DNA of 64,000 bases from DATFQE01 sp963733845 (GTDB taxonomy: Bacteria > Actinomycetota > Thermoleophilia > Gaiellales > Gaiellaceae): assembly GCA_963733845.1 (NCBI GenBank), contig CAVTEM010000004.1, forward strand, positions 1 through 64,000, written 5' to 3'. The translations under genes were made by a program, and so were the position numbers. Positions 42,286 to 50,629 of this stretch are shown here, piece by piece. The notes under the pieces were generated by a model. The model saw only the letters and a list, made by a program, of their open reading frames with translations. It was not told the DNA's origin and did no database searches. The first letter of the stretch is position 1; each line of letters starts with the position of its first letter.

Positions 42286-42667
42286 ACCCAGCCGCGCTGT
42301 TCGTAGAGCTCGCGCCCGTCCGCGAGCGCCTGCTCGATGTGGCCGAGCGAGCGCGTCGTCGAGCCGCCTCACGTGGAAGCACGACTTGCCCTTCAGGAGC
42401 TCCAGCAGCTCGGGACGCGAAGAGCGCCTTGCGCTCGGGCTCGGCGTAGACGGGCATGTAGTAGAAGCCGACGTAGCTCTTCTGGCGGATCAGGCCGGCG
42501 AAGTAGACCTCGCTGCGCGGCCTGCCCTCGACCACCACGTCCTTCTCGGACCAGAGTTGGTAGTCGCGCTTGTCGCGCACGCCGCCCGTGCGCACGCTGA
42601 AGGGCGGAGCGTGTGCGGCGAGGAGGGGCTCGAGCCGGTCGAAGATGACGTCGAGGTCCTCGGCCAC
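42282..42667 (-). CDS. DUF1801-like protein, two frameshifts
   Basis: About 127 residues after correction. The N-terminal two-thirds reads RLEPLLAAHAPPFSVRTGGV, DYQLWSEKDVVVEGRPRSEV, YVGFYYMPVYAEPERKALF. One extra C at 42412-42414 and one extra base near 42341 break the rest, which joins as ASELLELLKGKSCFHVRRLD and HIEQALADGRELYEQRGWV. This resembles DUF1801 (YdhG-like) proteins; role unknown. A TAGGCT box is seven bases before the GTG. Confidence 0.65.
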
Positions 42668-42674
42668 GCAGCCG

Positions 42675-42680
42675 AGCCTA
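42675..42680 (-). promoter_or_regulatory. -10 box of the DUF1801-like gene (leaderless)
   Basis: TAGGCT on the minus strand, seven bases before the GTG at 42667. Confidence 0.45.
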
Positions 42681-43709
42681 GCGCGGCTCCTCGAGCGTCA
42701 GGCCGTCGAGGCTGTCGAACCTCGCCTGGATCCCCCAGCCGAAGCCGAAGTCCTCGGAGACGGCGAAGACGAGCTCGTTCGGTCCCTGCGCGAGCGGCAG
42801 GTAGAGGGCGTCGAACCAGCCGATGCTGCCGAGGAAGCGATAGTCGCGCGAGCCGTAAGCGTCGGCGCCGCCGTACTGCGGCCGGCCGTCGAGATACACC
42901 CGGACGCGGTCGCTGAAGCCGAACTCCAGCCTTCTGGTCTGCTCGCGATCGGACACGATCTTCGCGCGCGCCAGCACGGTGTTCGCGCTCCCGTTCAAGC
43001 GGCTCACGCGTGCGAGGTCGACCAGCCCGCCGGGCTCGGCATCGAGCCGCGTCCAGGTGCGCCCGTCGCGCGGGTCGCCGCCGTCGAGCCGGTCCTCGGC
43101 GAAGACGTCCGAGACCGACCAGGCCGCGATCGCGCCGGGCATCGGTTCCGGCAGCGGAGGCGGGCTGATGGGATCGCCCGCGTCGGTCGAGTAGGCGAAG
43201 TTGGAGAAGTGGCCGGCGACCGGGCCGCCGACGCCGAGGCCGACCGCGCCTGCCGCCGGAGCGCGCTTCAAGGGCACGGTCGTGAGCGGCTCGCCGGCGA
43301 CGTCGATCGAAGCCGCCCCGGCCTGGAAGCGGATCCGCACGCGGAACCACTCGTCGAAGGGCAGTTGCACGGCGACCGCGAACGGCTCGCCGTGGTAGAG
43401 CTGCCAGCCGCTGCTGCCGTTGAAGACCGGCGTGTACTGCGTCGCGTCCGGGTTCCCCGACTGGTGCGGGCGGACGTAGAACCATTCGAAGGCGTCCTCG
43501 TCCCGAACCCGCCAGATGCCGCCGAGGAAGCCACGCTCGCGGGCCATCGCGAGGTCGAACTCGACCGTGCCGTCCTCCAGGTCGGCGTCGGCGACGGTCG
43601 CGATCCCGCCGCGCAGCCGTAGGCTCGGCCGGCCCAGGTGCTCCTCGACCGCATGCTCCTCGGCCTGGAAGCGCCAGCGGTCGGAGTCGAAGGGAACGGC
43701 CGCTCGCAC
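42678..43709 (-). CDS. Concanavalin-A-like (DUF1080/LamG type) beta-sandwich protein
   Basis: 343 residues, no signal peptide. Two beta-sandwich halves: the first with GTVEFDLAMARERGFLGGIW, WFYVRPHQSGNPDATQYTPV, FRVRIRFQAGAASIDVAGEP and GAVGLGVGGPVAGHFSNFAY; the second with VRVYLDGRPQYGGADAYG and LAQGPNELVFAVSEDFGFGW. The folds resemble 3-keto-disaccharide hydrolase-like and carbohydrate-binding domains. A cytosolic sugar-related role is inferred. TACGAT lies six bases before GTG 43709. Confidence 0.65.
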   Translation of the reverse strand: MRAAVPFDSDRWRFQAEEHAVEEHLGRPSLRLRGGIATVADADLEDGTVEFDLAMARERGFLGGIWRVRDEDAFEWFYVRPHQSGNPDATQYTPVFNGSSGWQLYHGEPFAVAVQLPFDEWFRVRIRFQAGAASIDVAGEPLTTVPLKRAPAAGAVGLGVGGPVAGHFSNFAYSTDAGDPISPPPLPEPMPGAIAAWSVSDVFAEDRLDGGDPRDGRTWTRLDAEPGGLVDLARVSRLNGSANTVLARAKIVSDREQTRRLEFGFSDRVRVYLDGRPQYGGADAYGSRDYRFLGSIGWFDALYLPLAQGPNELVFAVSEDFGFGWGIQARFDSLDGLTLEEPR

Positions 43710-43715
43710 CGAGCG

Positions 43716-43721
43716 ATCGTA
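43716..43721 (-). promoter_or_regulatory. -10 box of the beta-sandwich protein gene (leaderless)
   Basis: TACGAT on the minus strand, six bases before the GTG at 43709. Confidence 0.45.
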
Positions 43722-43792
43722 GGCCGAGCGGGCAGGCCGACCCGATTACGAGTCATGATCGGTGCATCAGCGAGTTCCCGCAGATCGCGCCG

Positions 43793-44180
43793 ATGCTGAG
43801 CTACGAGGACGTGGCCGCCGCCGCGGACTGGCTCGTGCGCGCGTTCGGGTTCGACGGAGGAGGAACGGATCGAGCACGAGGGCGAGGTCGTCCACGTCAC
43901 CCTCCGCCTCGGCACCGGCGCGGTGATGCTCGGAAAGCCCGGCGACTCGTACGTGAACCCGAGACGGCTACGCGAGCAGAGCGAGGCCGCCGCCCGGATG
44001 TACGAGGTGCCCTGGGTGGTCGACGGTGTGTGGGCGCGGGTCGACGACGTCGAGGCGCATCGGGAACGCGCGAGGGAGGCGGGGGCGACGCTCCTGGGCG
44101 AGGTCGAGGACGGCCCCGACGGTCGCCTGTACCGCGTCGAGGACCCCGAGGGCCACCGCTGGATGTTCGCCGAGGGGTAG
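43793..44180 (+). CDS. VOC (glyoxalase/bleomycin-resistance fold) protein, frameshifted
   Basis: About 128 residues after correction. MLSYEDVAAAADWLVRAFGF is in one frame and EERIEHEGEVVHVTLRLGTG onward in the next; one extra G near 43856-43860 accounts for it. The rest (GAVMLGKPGD, VWARVDDVEAHRERAREAGA, YRVEDPEGHRWMFAE) is a full VOC domain with possible metal ligands in DPEGHRW. Substrate unknown. A strong hairpin follows. Confidence 0.75.
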
Positions 44181-44192
44181 TCGAGGCCGGAA

Positions 44193-44224
44193 GGTGGAGG
44201 GCAGTGTCGCCACCACCCTCCACC
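44193..44224. terminator. Bidirectional hairpin between convergent genes
   Basis: GGTGGAGGG-14-CCCTCCACC, a perfect 9-bp stem in the 57-bp gap between the VOC gene and the isomerase gene. No T-run in either direction. Confidence 0.6.
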
Positions 44225-44237
44225 ACCCGTAGGGGTC

Positions 44238-45332
44238 TCAGTCGTCGCCGTGCTGCTCGCGCAGGCCGACGAGGTACTCGAAGCCGCGGGCCGCCGTTGC
44301 GAGCTGCGCCGCGTTGCGGGGCTCACCTGCCGCGGGAGGCGGTCCGGGGAAGTTGTGGTTGTCTCGTTCCACGATGTAGTAGTGCTCGTCCGTCTCGAGG
44401 CCGTTGAAGAGCTCCCAGAGCGGCACGTTGCCGTCGCCGGGGTCGACGAACTGCCAGCCGAAGGTCGTCGGCTGGCCGACGTCCGTCCGCACCCCGTCCT
44501 TGGCGTGGAAGAGCGGGAACCGCTTCGGCTGCTCCCAGACGAGCTCGGTCGGGTCGAAGTTGGGGAACCAGCTCTTCATCCCACTCGGAGTGGCGACGGG
44601 CGGCGCGCCGGTCGCGCCGACGTAGGCCCAGAAGATGTCGAGCTGGAAGAAGACGAGCCTCGGATCGGTCTCCTCGAGCAGGACGTCGTACAGCCTGGTG
44701 CCGTCCACGACCGCGAACTCCGAGGAGTGGTTGTGGTGGTAGAAGCGCATCCCGCGCGCCCGCGCCGCAGCGCCGAAGCCGTTGTAGGCCTCGGCGGCAC
44801 GCCGGTAGGCGTCGACCGTCTGCCGTTCGGCGGCCGGGAAGAGCTGGTCGGGCTCGCTCGCAGTGCCGATATAGCGGAGCCCGAGCGTCTCGGCGTCGTC
44901 CAGCACCTGCTCGAGGTTGTCCCGGAACTGCGTGACTCCGATGTGGCTGCCGATGCCCTTCAGCCCGTAGCGCTTGAGCAGGCTCCGGACGTTCTCGACG
45001 CTCGGGAGCGTCGCCGGCGGTGGGGTCGGGTTCGGCACGTTCGTGTCCGGTGCCGAGTAGCCCGCAAACTCGACCCACTTGTAGCCGATCTCGGAGAGCT
45101 CGCTGAAGACCTGTCCGAACCCGAGGTCCGCGATCCGATTGCGCAGCGTGAACAGCTGGACACCGATCCGGTCCTTGGGCAGCAGCCGGTCGCCGTGGTG
45201 GCCGTGTCCGTGGCCGCGGGGCTTGCCGTGTCCGATCGCGGCCGGCGCGAACGGGCCGACCGCCGCCACGCCGGTTGCGCCGGCGGCGACGCCGATGAAC
45301 TTCCGGCGGCTGATCGTTTGCTCCTTGCTCAT
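44238..45332 (-). CDS. Tat-exported sugar phosphate isomerase/epimerase-like TIM barrel
   Basis: 364 residues. Twin-arginine signal SRRKFIGVAAGATGVAAVG, a His/Gly-rich linker (HGHGHHGDRL), then the xylose-isomerase-like barrel (RIGVQLFTLRNRIADLGF, GIGSHIGVTQF, MRFYHHNHSSEF, VFFQLDIFW, PLFHAKDG) and a C-terminal YIVERDNHNFPG. Metal ligands E/D/H are in the usual places. Such periplasmic or surface family members act on oxidised sugars, often with 3-keto-sugar enzymes. The His-rich linker might bind metal. Confidence 0.88.
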   Translation of the reverse strand: MSKEQTISRRKFIGVAAGATGVAAVGPFAPAAIGHGKPRGHGHGHHGDRLLPKDRIGVQLFTLRNRIADLGFGQVFSELSEIGYKWVEFAGYSAPDTNVPNPTPPPATLPSVENVRSLLKRYGLKGIGSHIGVTQFRDNLEQVLDDAETLGLRYIGTASEPDQLFPAAERQTVDAYRRAAEAYNGFGAAARARGMRFYHHNHSSEFAVVDGTRLYDVLLEETDPRLVFFQLDIFWAYVGATGAPPVATPSGMKSWFPNFDPTELVWEQPKRFPLFHAKDGVRTDVGQPTTFGWQFVDPGDGNVPLWELFNGLETDEHYYIVERDNHNFPGPPPAAGEPRNAAQLATAARGFEYLVGLREQHGDD

Positions 45333-45358
45333 GCATTCCCTCCCTCCGTGGAGTCGGC

Positions 45359-45378
45359 GGCGCCGCGCACGCGGCGCC
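45359..45378. promoter_or_regulatory. Palindrome in the leader of the isomerase gene
   Basis: GGCGCCGCG-CA-CGCGGCGCC, a perfect 9-bp inverted repeat 26 bp before the isomerase ATG. Either a leader hairpin or a protein site. The rest of 45333-45502 has a CATAAG box on the minus strand but no clear -35. Confidence 0.4.
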
Positions 45379-45502
45379 CCCGGTTCCTTGGTTTCTGGCT
45401 TATGGCGTGCTCTTCACGTACGAGAGGTTCCCGTCCGGACCAATTTCAGACGAGGGGCGGCCGATTTCGTCAAGAGCGCTCCGTTCACGCAGGAGTGCTC
45501 CT

Positions 45503-46261
45503 GTGGGTAGGTTCGGCTTGGTGTTGTCGAGCGAGAGTCGACTGCTGGAAGCCGCGCTCCTGGCGTGGTTTCGGACTTTCGGGCGCGACCTCCCCTGGCG
45601 GAAGACGAGCGATCCCTACTCGATCCTCGTTTCGGAAGTGATGCTGCAGCAGACGCAGGTCGAGCGCGTCATCCCGCGCTATCGCCGCTGGCTCGAGCGC
45701 TGGCCGACCGCGGAGGCGTTGGCGGCCGCCTCGCCGGCGGAGGTGATCCGCGAGTGGCAGGGGCTCGGCTACAACCGGCGAGCGGTCAACCTCCACCGTG
45801 CGGCGCGGCAGATCGCCGAGCGGGGCTGGCCCGACGACCTGACCGAGCTGCCCGGCGTGGGCGGGTACACCGCGGCGGCGATCCGCAACTTCGCCTTCGG
45901 CGCGCCGGTGCTTCCGGTCGACACGAACGTGCGCCGCGTGCAGGAGCGCACTCGTTCCACGTTCGGGCCCGAGTGTGCGCAGGCGCTGTTCGACCTCGGC
46001 GCGACCGTCTGTCTGGCTCGAGTCCCGCGGTGCGGGATCTGCCCCCTCGCGGCAGACTGCCCCTCGCGCGGAACGCGCTACGAGCCGCTGCGCAAGCAGT
46101 CGCGCTTCGAGGGCTCGTTCCGGCAGCGCCGTGCCAAGGCACTCCGTGCAGTCGCGGACGGCCCGCGGCCCCTCGCCGAGCTCGACGCCGAGGCCGTCGC
46201 CGCACTCGAGCGGGACGGCCTCGTTCGTCTCGAAGCCGAGGTCGTCGCGCTCCCTAGATGA
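45503..46261 (+). CDS. mutY: A/G-specific adenine glycosylase, MutY-like, short form
   Basis: 252 residues from GTG 45503, seven bases after an AGGAG site. WFRTFGRDLPWRKTSDPYSI, the catalytic Glu in VSEVMLQQTQVERV, HhH motif ELPGVGGYTAAAIRNFAFG, catalytic Asp in PVDTNVRRVQER, and the [4Fe-4S] set C-x6-C-x2-C-x5-C in CLARVPRCGICPLAADC. It lacks the C-terminal NUDIX-like domain that recognises 8-oxoG, as do some actinobacterial MutYs; a short basic winged tail remains. It removes A opposite 8-oxoG. Confidence 0.88.
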   Translation: MGRFGLVLSSESRLLEAALLAWFRTFGRDLPWRKTSDPYSILVSEVMLQQTQVERVIPRYRRWLERWPTAEALAAASPAEVIREWQGLGYNRRAVNLHRAARQIAERGWPDDLTELPGVGGYTAAAIRNFAFGAPVLPVDTNVRRVQERTRSTFGPECAQALFDLGATVCLARVPRCGICPLAADCPSRGTRYEPLRKQSRFEGSFRQRRAKALRAVADGPRPLAELDAEAVAALERDGLVRLEAEVVALPR

Positions 46262-46988
46262 GCGGGCAGTTCACGACGGTCTCGGTGCGTCGCACCGTGA
46301 GGTCACCGGCGGACGCAGCGGAGCGAATCTGCGCCGCCGACTTGAGCACGCGCGGGGTGATTCCGTCGGCCCAGGTCACCATGCTCACCTGCCACAGCGG
46401 GGTGTAGCCCGCCTGCCCGGGCACGACGTCGATGACGTTCTTCTGACCCGAGGCGCCGTTCGTGAAGGCCCAGATCGGCGCCACCTTGTTGCCGCGCGCG
46501 AGCTTCACCGGGCCCAGGTCGTAGTAGGCGATCGTGGAGCCGCGGTGGAAGCCGAGGATCTGCTTCTGGCCGAAGCCGACGACCGGGCAGTTGACGACGG
46601 TGTTCGTGCGCCTCAGTGTCACCTCGCCGGCCGCGGCCGCCGCCCTCACCTGAGCGGCGGAGCGCAGAACACGCGGGCTCGCGTCATCGGCCCAGCTCAC
46701 CATGACGACGCGCCACAGCGGCGAGTAGCCGCGGTCGCCCGGAACGACGTCGATCACGTTCCGCTGTCGGTCCGCGCCGTTGGTGAAGACCCAGATCGGC
46801 GCCACCTTGTTTCCCGGGCGCAGCTTGATCGGCCCGAAGTCGAGATACCGCACAGTCTTGCCCTTGTAGAAGCCCGCCGTCTTCTTCTGCTTCGGAAAGT
46901 GACGGATCGGCTCCATGGCGTTGCCCGCCGGCGCGGCCGCAGGAAGGACCAGCGCGGCCAAGAGGGCCGCGATCAGCAGCTTCTTCAT
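46254..46988 (-). CDS. Secreted protein with two tandem copies of a ~97-residue domain
   Basis: 244 residues; ATG 46988 after a GAGGAGGCGACC ribosome site; signal KLLIAALLAALVLPAAAPAG. The mature part is a direct duplication: AGFYKGKTVRYLDFGPIKLR, GNKVAPIWVFTNGADRQRNV, YSPLWRVVMVSWADDASPRV, LRRTNTVVNCPVV, repeated as LGFHRGSTIAYYDLGPVKLA, GNKVAPIWAFTNGASGQKNV, YTPLWQVSMVTWADGITPRV, VRRTETVVNCPLI. Each copy ends with one conserved Cys in VNCP. I know no function. It is divergent from a two-component system that may control it. Confidence 0.8.
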   Translation of the reverse strand: MKKLLIAALLAALVLPAAAPAGNAMEPIRHFPKQKKTAGFYKGKTVRYLDFGPIKLRPGNKVAPIWVFTNGADRQRNVIDVVPGDRGYSPLWRVVMVSWADDASPRVLRSAAQVRAAAAAGEVTLRRTNTVVNCPVVGFGQKQILGFHRGSTIAYYDLGPVKLARGNKVAPIWAFTNGASGQKNVIDVVPGQAGYTPLWQVSMVTWADGITPRVLKSAAQIRSAASAGDLTVRRTETVVNCPLI

Positions 46989-47057
46989 GGTCGCCTCCTC
47001 GGTGGCTTGCCGTCCGCCGAGGCTAGGACGAGGACCTTGCGAGATTCTTTCGCGCCT

Positions 47058-47101
47058 CTTAACGTCGCGCGGAACTCGATGTGCTCTCGCAATCGTTAAG
47101 A
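47058..47101. promoter_or_regulatory. Inverted TCTTAACG sites between secreted protein gene and response regulator gene
   Basis: TCTTAACG (47057-47064) and CGTTAAGA (47094-47101) are perfect 8-base complements 29 bases apart in a 130-bp divergent gap. They could be binding sites for the adjacent OmpR-type regulator. TAAGAT, overlapping the second site, is a possible -10 for the regulator gene. Confidence 0.5.
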
Positions 47102-47118
47102 TCGCGGACAATGAGCCC

Positions 47119-47796
47119 ATGAGCACCGTGCTCGTCGTCGACGACGAGCCCATCGTCCGCGAGGTCGTCGTCCGCTATCTGCGGCGCGAGGGGTACGAGA
47201 CGCTCGAGGCCGCCGACGGGCTCCGCGCGCGAGAGCTGCTCGAGCGCCACGAGCTGAGCCTCGTCGTGCTCGACCTCATGCTTCCGGGGACCGACGGGCT
47301 CGAGCTGTGCCGCTGGATCCGGTCACGCTCGGATCTGCCGCTGATCATGCTCACGGCCCGCGGCGAGGAATCCGATCGCATCGTGGGGCTCGAGCTCGGC
47401 GCCGACGACTACGTAACCAAGCCGTTCTCGCCCCGGGAGCTGGCCGTTCGCGTGCGGGCGGTGCTCCGCCGAGCGAGTGCGCCTCGACCTCGCGACGAGA
47501 AGCTCACCTTCGACGGGCTCGAGATCGACGCCGGCTCCCGCGAGGTGACGAAGCGAGGCGACGCCCTGCGGCTGACGGCAAAGGAGTTCGACGTCCTCTA
47601 CTTCCTGGCGTCGAACCCTCGCCGCGTCTTCTCACGCGAGCACCTGATGGAGCGCGTCTGGGGCTATTCCACTGCCGTGGACACCGGCACGGTGACCGTG
47701 CACGTCCGCCGCCTCCGCGAGAAGATCGAGGACGACCCGTCGCGGCCGCGCTTCCTCGAGACGGTCTGGGGCGTCGGCTACAGGTTCGCCGGATGA
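47119..47796 (+). CDS. OmpR/PhoB-family response regulator
   Basis: 225 residues. Receiver domain with acidic pocket VVDDEP, phosphoacceptor Asp in LVVLDLMLPGTDGLEL, Thr in LIMLTARGEE and Lys in DDYVTKPFSPREL; C-terminal winged helix (LRLTAKEFDVLYFLASNPRR, VTVHVRRLREKIEDDP, ETVWGVGYRFAG). Stop overlaps the kinase start (ATGA). Likely controls itself and the divergent secreted protein. Confidence 0.94.
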   Translation: MSTVLVVDDEPIVREVVVRYLRREGYETLEAADGLRARELLERHELSLVVLDLMLPGTDGLELCRWIRSRSDLPLIMLTARGEESDRIVGLELGADDYVTKPFSPRELAVRVRAVLRRASAPRPRDEKLTFDGLEIDAGSREVTKRGDALRLTAKEFDVLYFLASNPRRVFSREHLMERVWGYSTAVDTGTVTVHVRRLREKIEDDPSRPRFLETVWGVGYRFAG

Positions 47797-48869
47797 TCCT
47801 GTTTGCGGTCGTGGTCGCGCTCGCGACGCTCGCCGCCGGCCTCGTCGCGGCCGTCGCGGTGCGACGACTGCCAACGGTGAGGCTCCAGCTCTTCGGCCTC
47901 GCACTTGCCGCGACCCTGCTCCCGCTCGGGGCGGTGGTCCTCTCCGGCGTCGTGATGTTCGATTCCGGTCACGACCTCGTGCTGCTCGCGGTCGCCGCGG
48001 CGTCGTCGACGGTGGCACTCGTCGCTGCGCTCGTCGTCGCACGAGGGATTGCCGGTCCGGTGGAACGCCTGAGCGCCACCTCGGCGGCCCTCGCGAGCGG
48101 CGACCTGGGCGCGCGCGCGAGCGAGAGCGGTCCGGCCGAGCTGCGACACCTGGCCGAGACCACCAACGAGATGGCCGGCCGGCTCGAGGAGCTCTTCGAT
48201 GCGCGGCGCGAGCTCGTGGCCTGGGCGAGCCACGACCTGCGCACGCCGATCGCCTCGCTCCAGGCGATGATCGAAGCGATCGAGGACGGCCTCGCCGCTC
48301 CGAGCGACTACCTCCCGGCGATGCGGGAGCAGGTGCGTGCCCTGGGCATGCTCGTCGACGACCTGTTCGAGCTCGCGCGTATCGACGCGGGCGCGCTGAC
48401 CCTGGAGCTCGAGGATGCGTTGCTCAGCGGCCTCGTCGCGTCGACCATACGAGGCCTTCAGCCGCAGGCGACTGTCCGTCAGATCAGGCTCGAGACCCGC
48501 GTGGTGGACGGCGACGGCCTGCGCGTCCGCTGCGCGCCGGAGAAGGTCGAGCGCGTGCTCTACAACCTGCTCGCGAACGCGCTCCGGCACACGCCGTCCG
48601 ACGGGTCCGTCGCCGTGCTGGCCCGGCCGCACGAGCGCGAGATCGTCGTGACCGTGGAGGACACGGGCGAGGGCCTGCCCCCGGACGGCGCGATGCGGGT
48701 CTTCGAGCGCTTCTGGCGTGCCGATCGGTCGAGGTCACGCGAGCGCGGCGGCGCCGGGCTCGGGCTTGCCATCGCGCGCGGGCTCGTCGAGGCGCAGGGC
48801 GGGCGCATCTGGGCGGAGAACCGACCAGGCGGCGGCGCCAGCATCTCGTTCACCCTCCCGGCCGCCTAG
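47793..48869 (+). CDS. Membrane histidine kinase
   Basis: 358 residues. Two N-terminal helix pairs with almost no extracytoplasmic domain (FGLALAATLLPLGAVVLSGV, LVLLAVAAASSTVALVAALV), a HAMP domain (RGIAGPVERLSATSAALASG), H-box WASHDLRTPIASLQ, N-box LLANALRHTPSDG, and G-boxes VEDTGEGLPPD and GGAGLGLAIARGLVE. Without a sensing domain it probably senses the membrane. Partner of the regulator just upstream. Confidence 0.92.
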   Translation: MILFAVVVALATLAAGLVAAVAVRRLPTVRLQLFGLALAATLLPLGAVVLSGVVMFDSGHDLVLLAVAAASSTVALVAALVVARGIAGPVERLSATSAALASGDLGARASESGPAELRHLAETTNEMAGRLEELFDARRELVAWASHDLRTPIASLQAMIEAIEDGLAAPSDYLPAMREQVRALGMLVDDLFELARIDAGALTLELEDALLSGLVASTIRGLQPQATVRQIRLETRVVDGDGLRVRCAPEKVERVLYNLLANALRHTPSDGSVAVLARPHEREIVVTVEDTGEGLPPDGAMRVFERFWRADRSRSRERGGAGLGLAIARGLVEAQGGRIWAENRPGGGASISFTLPAA

Positions 48870-49579
48870 ACCCGGTGACGGACCCAGACGTTCGGCTCGA
48901 CGTGGCGGCCGCTTCCGCCCTTCACCTCGAGCGGTGCGAGCGCACCCGGGAACACGTACGTGCCGTCCTCGGGGAAGCGCATGCCCGTCCACTCCTCCCA
49001 CTCGGCCACCGGTGCCTCGATCAGCATCGACTCGGGCGCGGCCGCGACGATTTCGCCGCCGACGCGCTCGTGGACTCGCAGCCAGGGATCGAAGTGCGTG
49101 CCGTCTTCCCGGCGCCACGCGACGTAGCGCTCGATCGGGATCAATGGGTACCGCTCCTTCAACGTGGGGCGCACCGGCGCGATCACGTCGCCAAGCCCCT
49201 CGGCCCGCGCGGCGTCGCGAAACGCCTCGATCATGCGCGCGGCGAGGCCTTCGCCCTGACGGCTGGGCCGGACGCTGATCACCAGCGCCGACAGCGCGGT
49301 GGCGGGTTCCTGCGACGTCATGCCCAGCTCGAACGCCTCATCCCAGCCGCGCGGCAGACCCGAGACCGAGCCGTCCCACGGAACCGGCAGCGAGTGCCCC
49401 TCGGCGACGAGCTCGTCCGCGTCCAGCAACGCCACCTGGAACGCGGGAAAGCGATCGTAGAGCAAGCCCCACCAGCGGCCGCCCGGCTCGTTGTGGTGCA
49501 TGAACTCCGGAAAGGTCTGCTCCGAGAGGTCACGCCGCTCGAGCAGATCGCGACGGTCGGCGTAGCGAACGAGCTTCAT
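48866..49579 (-). CDS. GNAT-family acetyltransferase
   Basis: 237 residues. The acetyl-CoA loop is visible as SALVISVRPSRQGEGLAARM (the R/Q-x-x-G-x-A type), flanked by AFQVALLDADELVAEGHSLP and GDVIAPVRPTLKERYPLIPI. The C-terminal 70 residues are family-specific. Substrate unknown; the next genes ispF and ispD give no hint. Start overlaps the ispF stop (ATGA). Confidence 0.75.
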   Translation of the reverse strand: MKLVRYADRRDLLERRDLSEQTFPEFMHHNEPGGRWWGLLYDRFPAFQVALLDADELVAEGHSLPVPWDGSVSGLPRGWDEAFELGMTSQEPATALSALVISVRPSRQGEGLAARMIEAFRDAARAEGLGDVIAPVRPTLKERYPLIPIERYVAWRREDGTHFDPWLRVHERVGGEIVAAAPESMLIEAPVAEWEEWTGMRFPEDGTYVFPGALAPLEVKGGSGRHVEPNVWVRHRV

Positions 49580-50052
49580 CGAGACAACAGTGCCACGGCC
49601 TGCGCGGCCAGGCCCTCGCCGCGACCGGTGAAGCCGAGGCGATCCGTTGTCGTCGCGCGAACCGCGATCTGCGAGGCGTCCACGTCCAGCGCGTCGGCCA
49701 GCCGCCGGGCCATCTCCACCCGGTGGTCGACGATCCGCGGGCGCTCGCCGACCAGGACGCAGTCGGCGTTGACGAGCTCGTAGCCCGAGGCGCGCACGCG
49801 GCCGTACGCGTCGCGCAGGAGCTCGAGCGACGACACGCCCTTCGGCGTCTGTTCCCCGGCCGGGAACAGCGAGCCGATGTCGCCGAGGTTGGCCGCTCCG
49901 AGCAGGGCGTCGATCAACGCGTGCACGAGCACGTCCCCGTCCGAGTGGCCGGCGAGGCCGTCGCCCTCGAGCTCGACCCCGCCGAGCACGAGACGCGCGC
50001 CGGCCGAGAACGCGTGCGCGTCCACCCCGATGCCGACCCGGAGGTCAGACAC
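49576..50052 (-). CDS. ispF: 2-C-methyl-D-erythritol 2,4-cyclodiphosphate synthase
   Basis: 158 residues, standard length. Metal ligands in GIGVDAHAF and HSDGDVLVHALIDALLGA, GDIGSLFP, and the C-terminal ATTTDRLGFTGRGEGLAAQA. Fifth step of the non-mevalonate isoprenoid pathway. In the carD-ispD-HAD-ispF run; overlaps the HAD gene by eight bases. Confidence 0.96.
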   Translation of the reverse strand: MSDLRVGIGVDAHAFSAGARLVLGGVELEGDGLAGHSDGDVLVHALIDALLGAANLGDIGSLFPAGEQTPKGVSSLELLRDAYGRVRASGYELVNADCVLVGERPRIVDHRVEMARRLADALDVDASQIAVRATTTDRLGFTGRGEGLAAQAVALLSR

Positions 50053-50629
50053 CGAGCACCTCGACGACCTCGGCCAGCGATTTCGCGCGGAGAGCGCCGG
50101 GAGGCGGCTCGTGCAGGTACCCCCACGGCCCTCGTCGGAGGTGGACGGCGACCATTCCGGCGCGCAGCGCCGGCTCGACGTCGTTGTCGACGCGATCGCC
50201 GACGTACGCCGCCTCGGCCGGCGCGCAGCCGGCCTCGCCCAGCAGGCGCTCGAAGAACTCCGGCGCCGGCTTCTCCACCCCCCAGCGCGCCGACGAGCCG
50301 ACGAAGTCGGCGTGCTCGCGGATCACGTCCTCGAAGGCCTCCGGCGTGTTCCCGACCACGCCGACGCGCAAGCCGCGCGCTCGCAGGTCCGCGAGGCAGG
50401 GCAGCGCGTCCGGGTAGAAGTCGACCGACTCGAAATCGGCTCGCGGCTGCTCGACGCCGAGCAGCTCCCACACGCGCGAGTGCCGCTCGCCGCGCGAGAT
50501 CAGTCCGCCGAGCGTGCCCATCAGGGTGAAGCGCGGGATGCCCGCCAGGTCGGCCGCGCGCTGCCACAGCCCGGTCTCGTCGACGAGGGTCTCGCCCGCG
50601 TCGAAGACCACCGCTCTCAGTCGAGCCAC
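50045..50629 (-). CDS. HAD-superfamily hydrolase between ispD and ispF
   Basis: 194 residues. Motif I is VFDAGETLVDE, with Gly where many HAD phosphatases have the second Asp; GVVGNT is motif II, the Lys is in WGVEKPAPEFF and motif IV is YVGDRVDNDV. The DxGET form occurs in a subset of HADs. Substrate unknown. It is overlapped by ispD and ispF on both sides, so it belongs to the isoprenoid operon; a phosphatase acting on a pathway intermediate is conceivable but unsupported. Confidence 0.85.
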   Translation of the reverse strand: MARLRAVVFDAGETLVDETGLWQRAADLAGIPRFTLMGTLGGLISRGERHSRVWELLGVEQPRADFESVDFYPDALPCLADLRARGLRVGVVGNTPEAFEDVIREHADFVGSSARWGVEKPAPEFFERLLGEAGCAPAEAAYVGDRVDNDVEPALRAGMVAVHLRRGPWGYLHEPPPGALRAKSLAEVVEVLGV

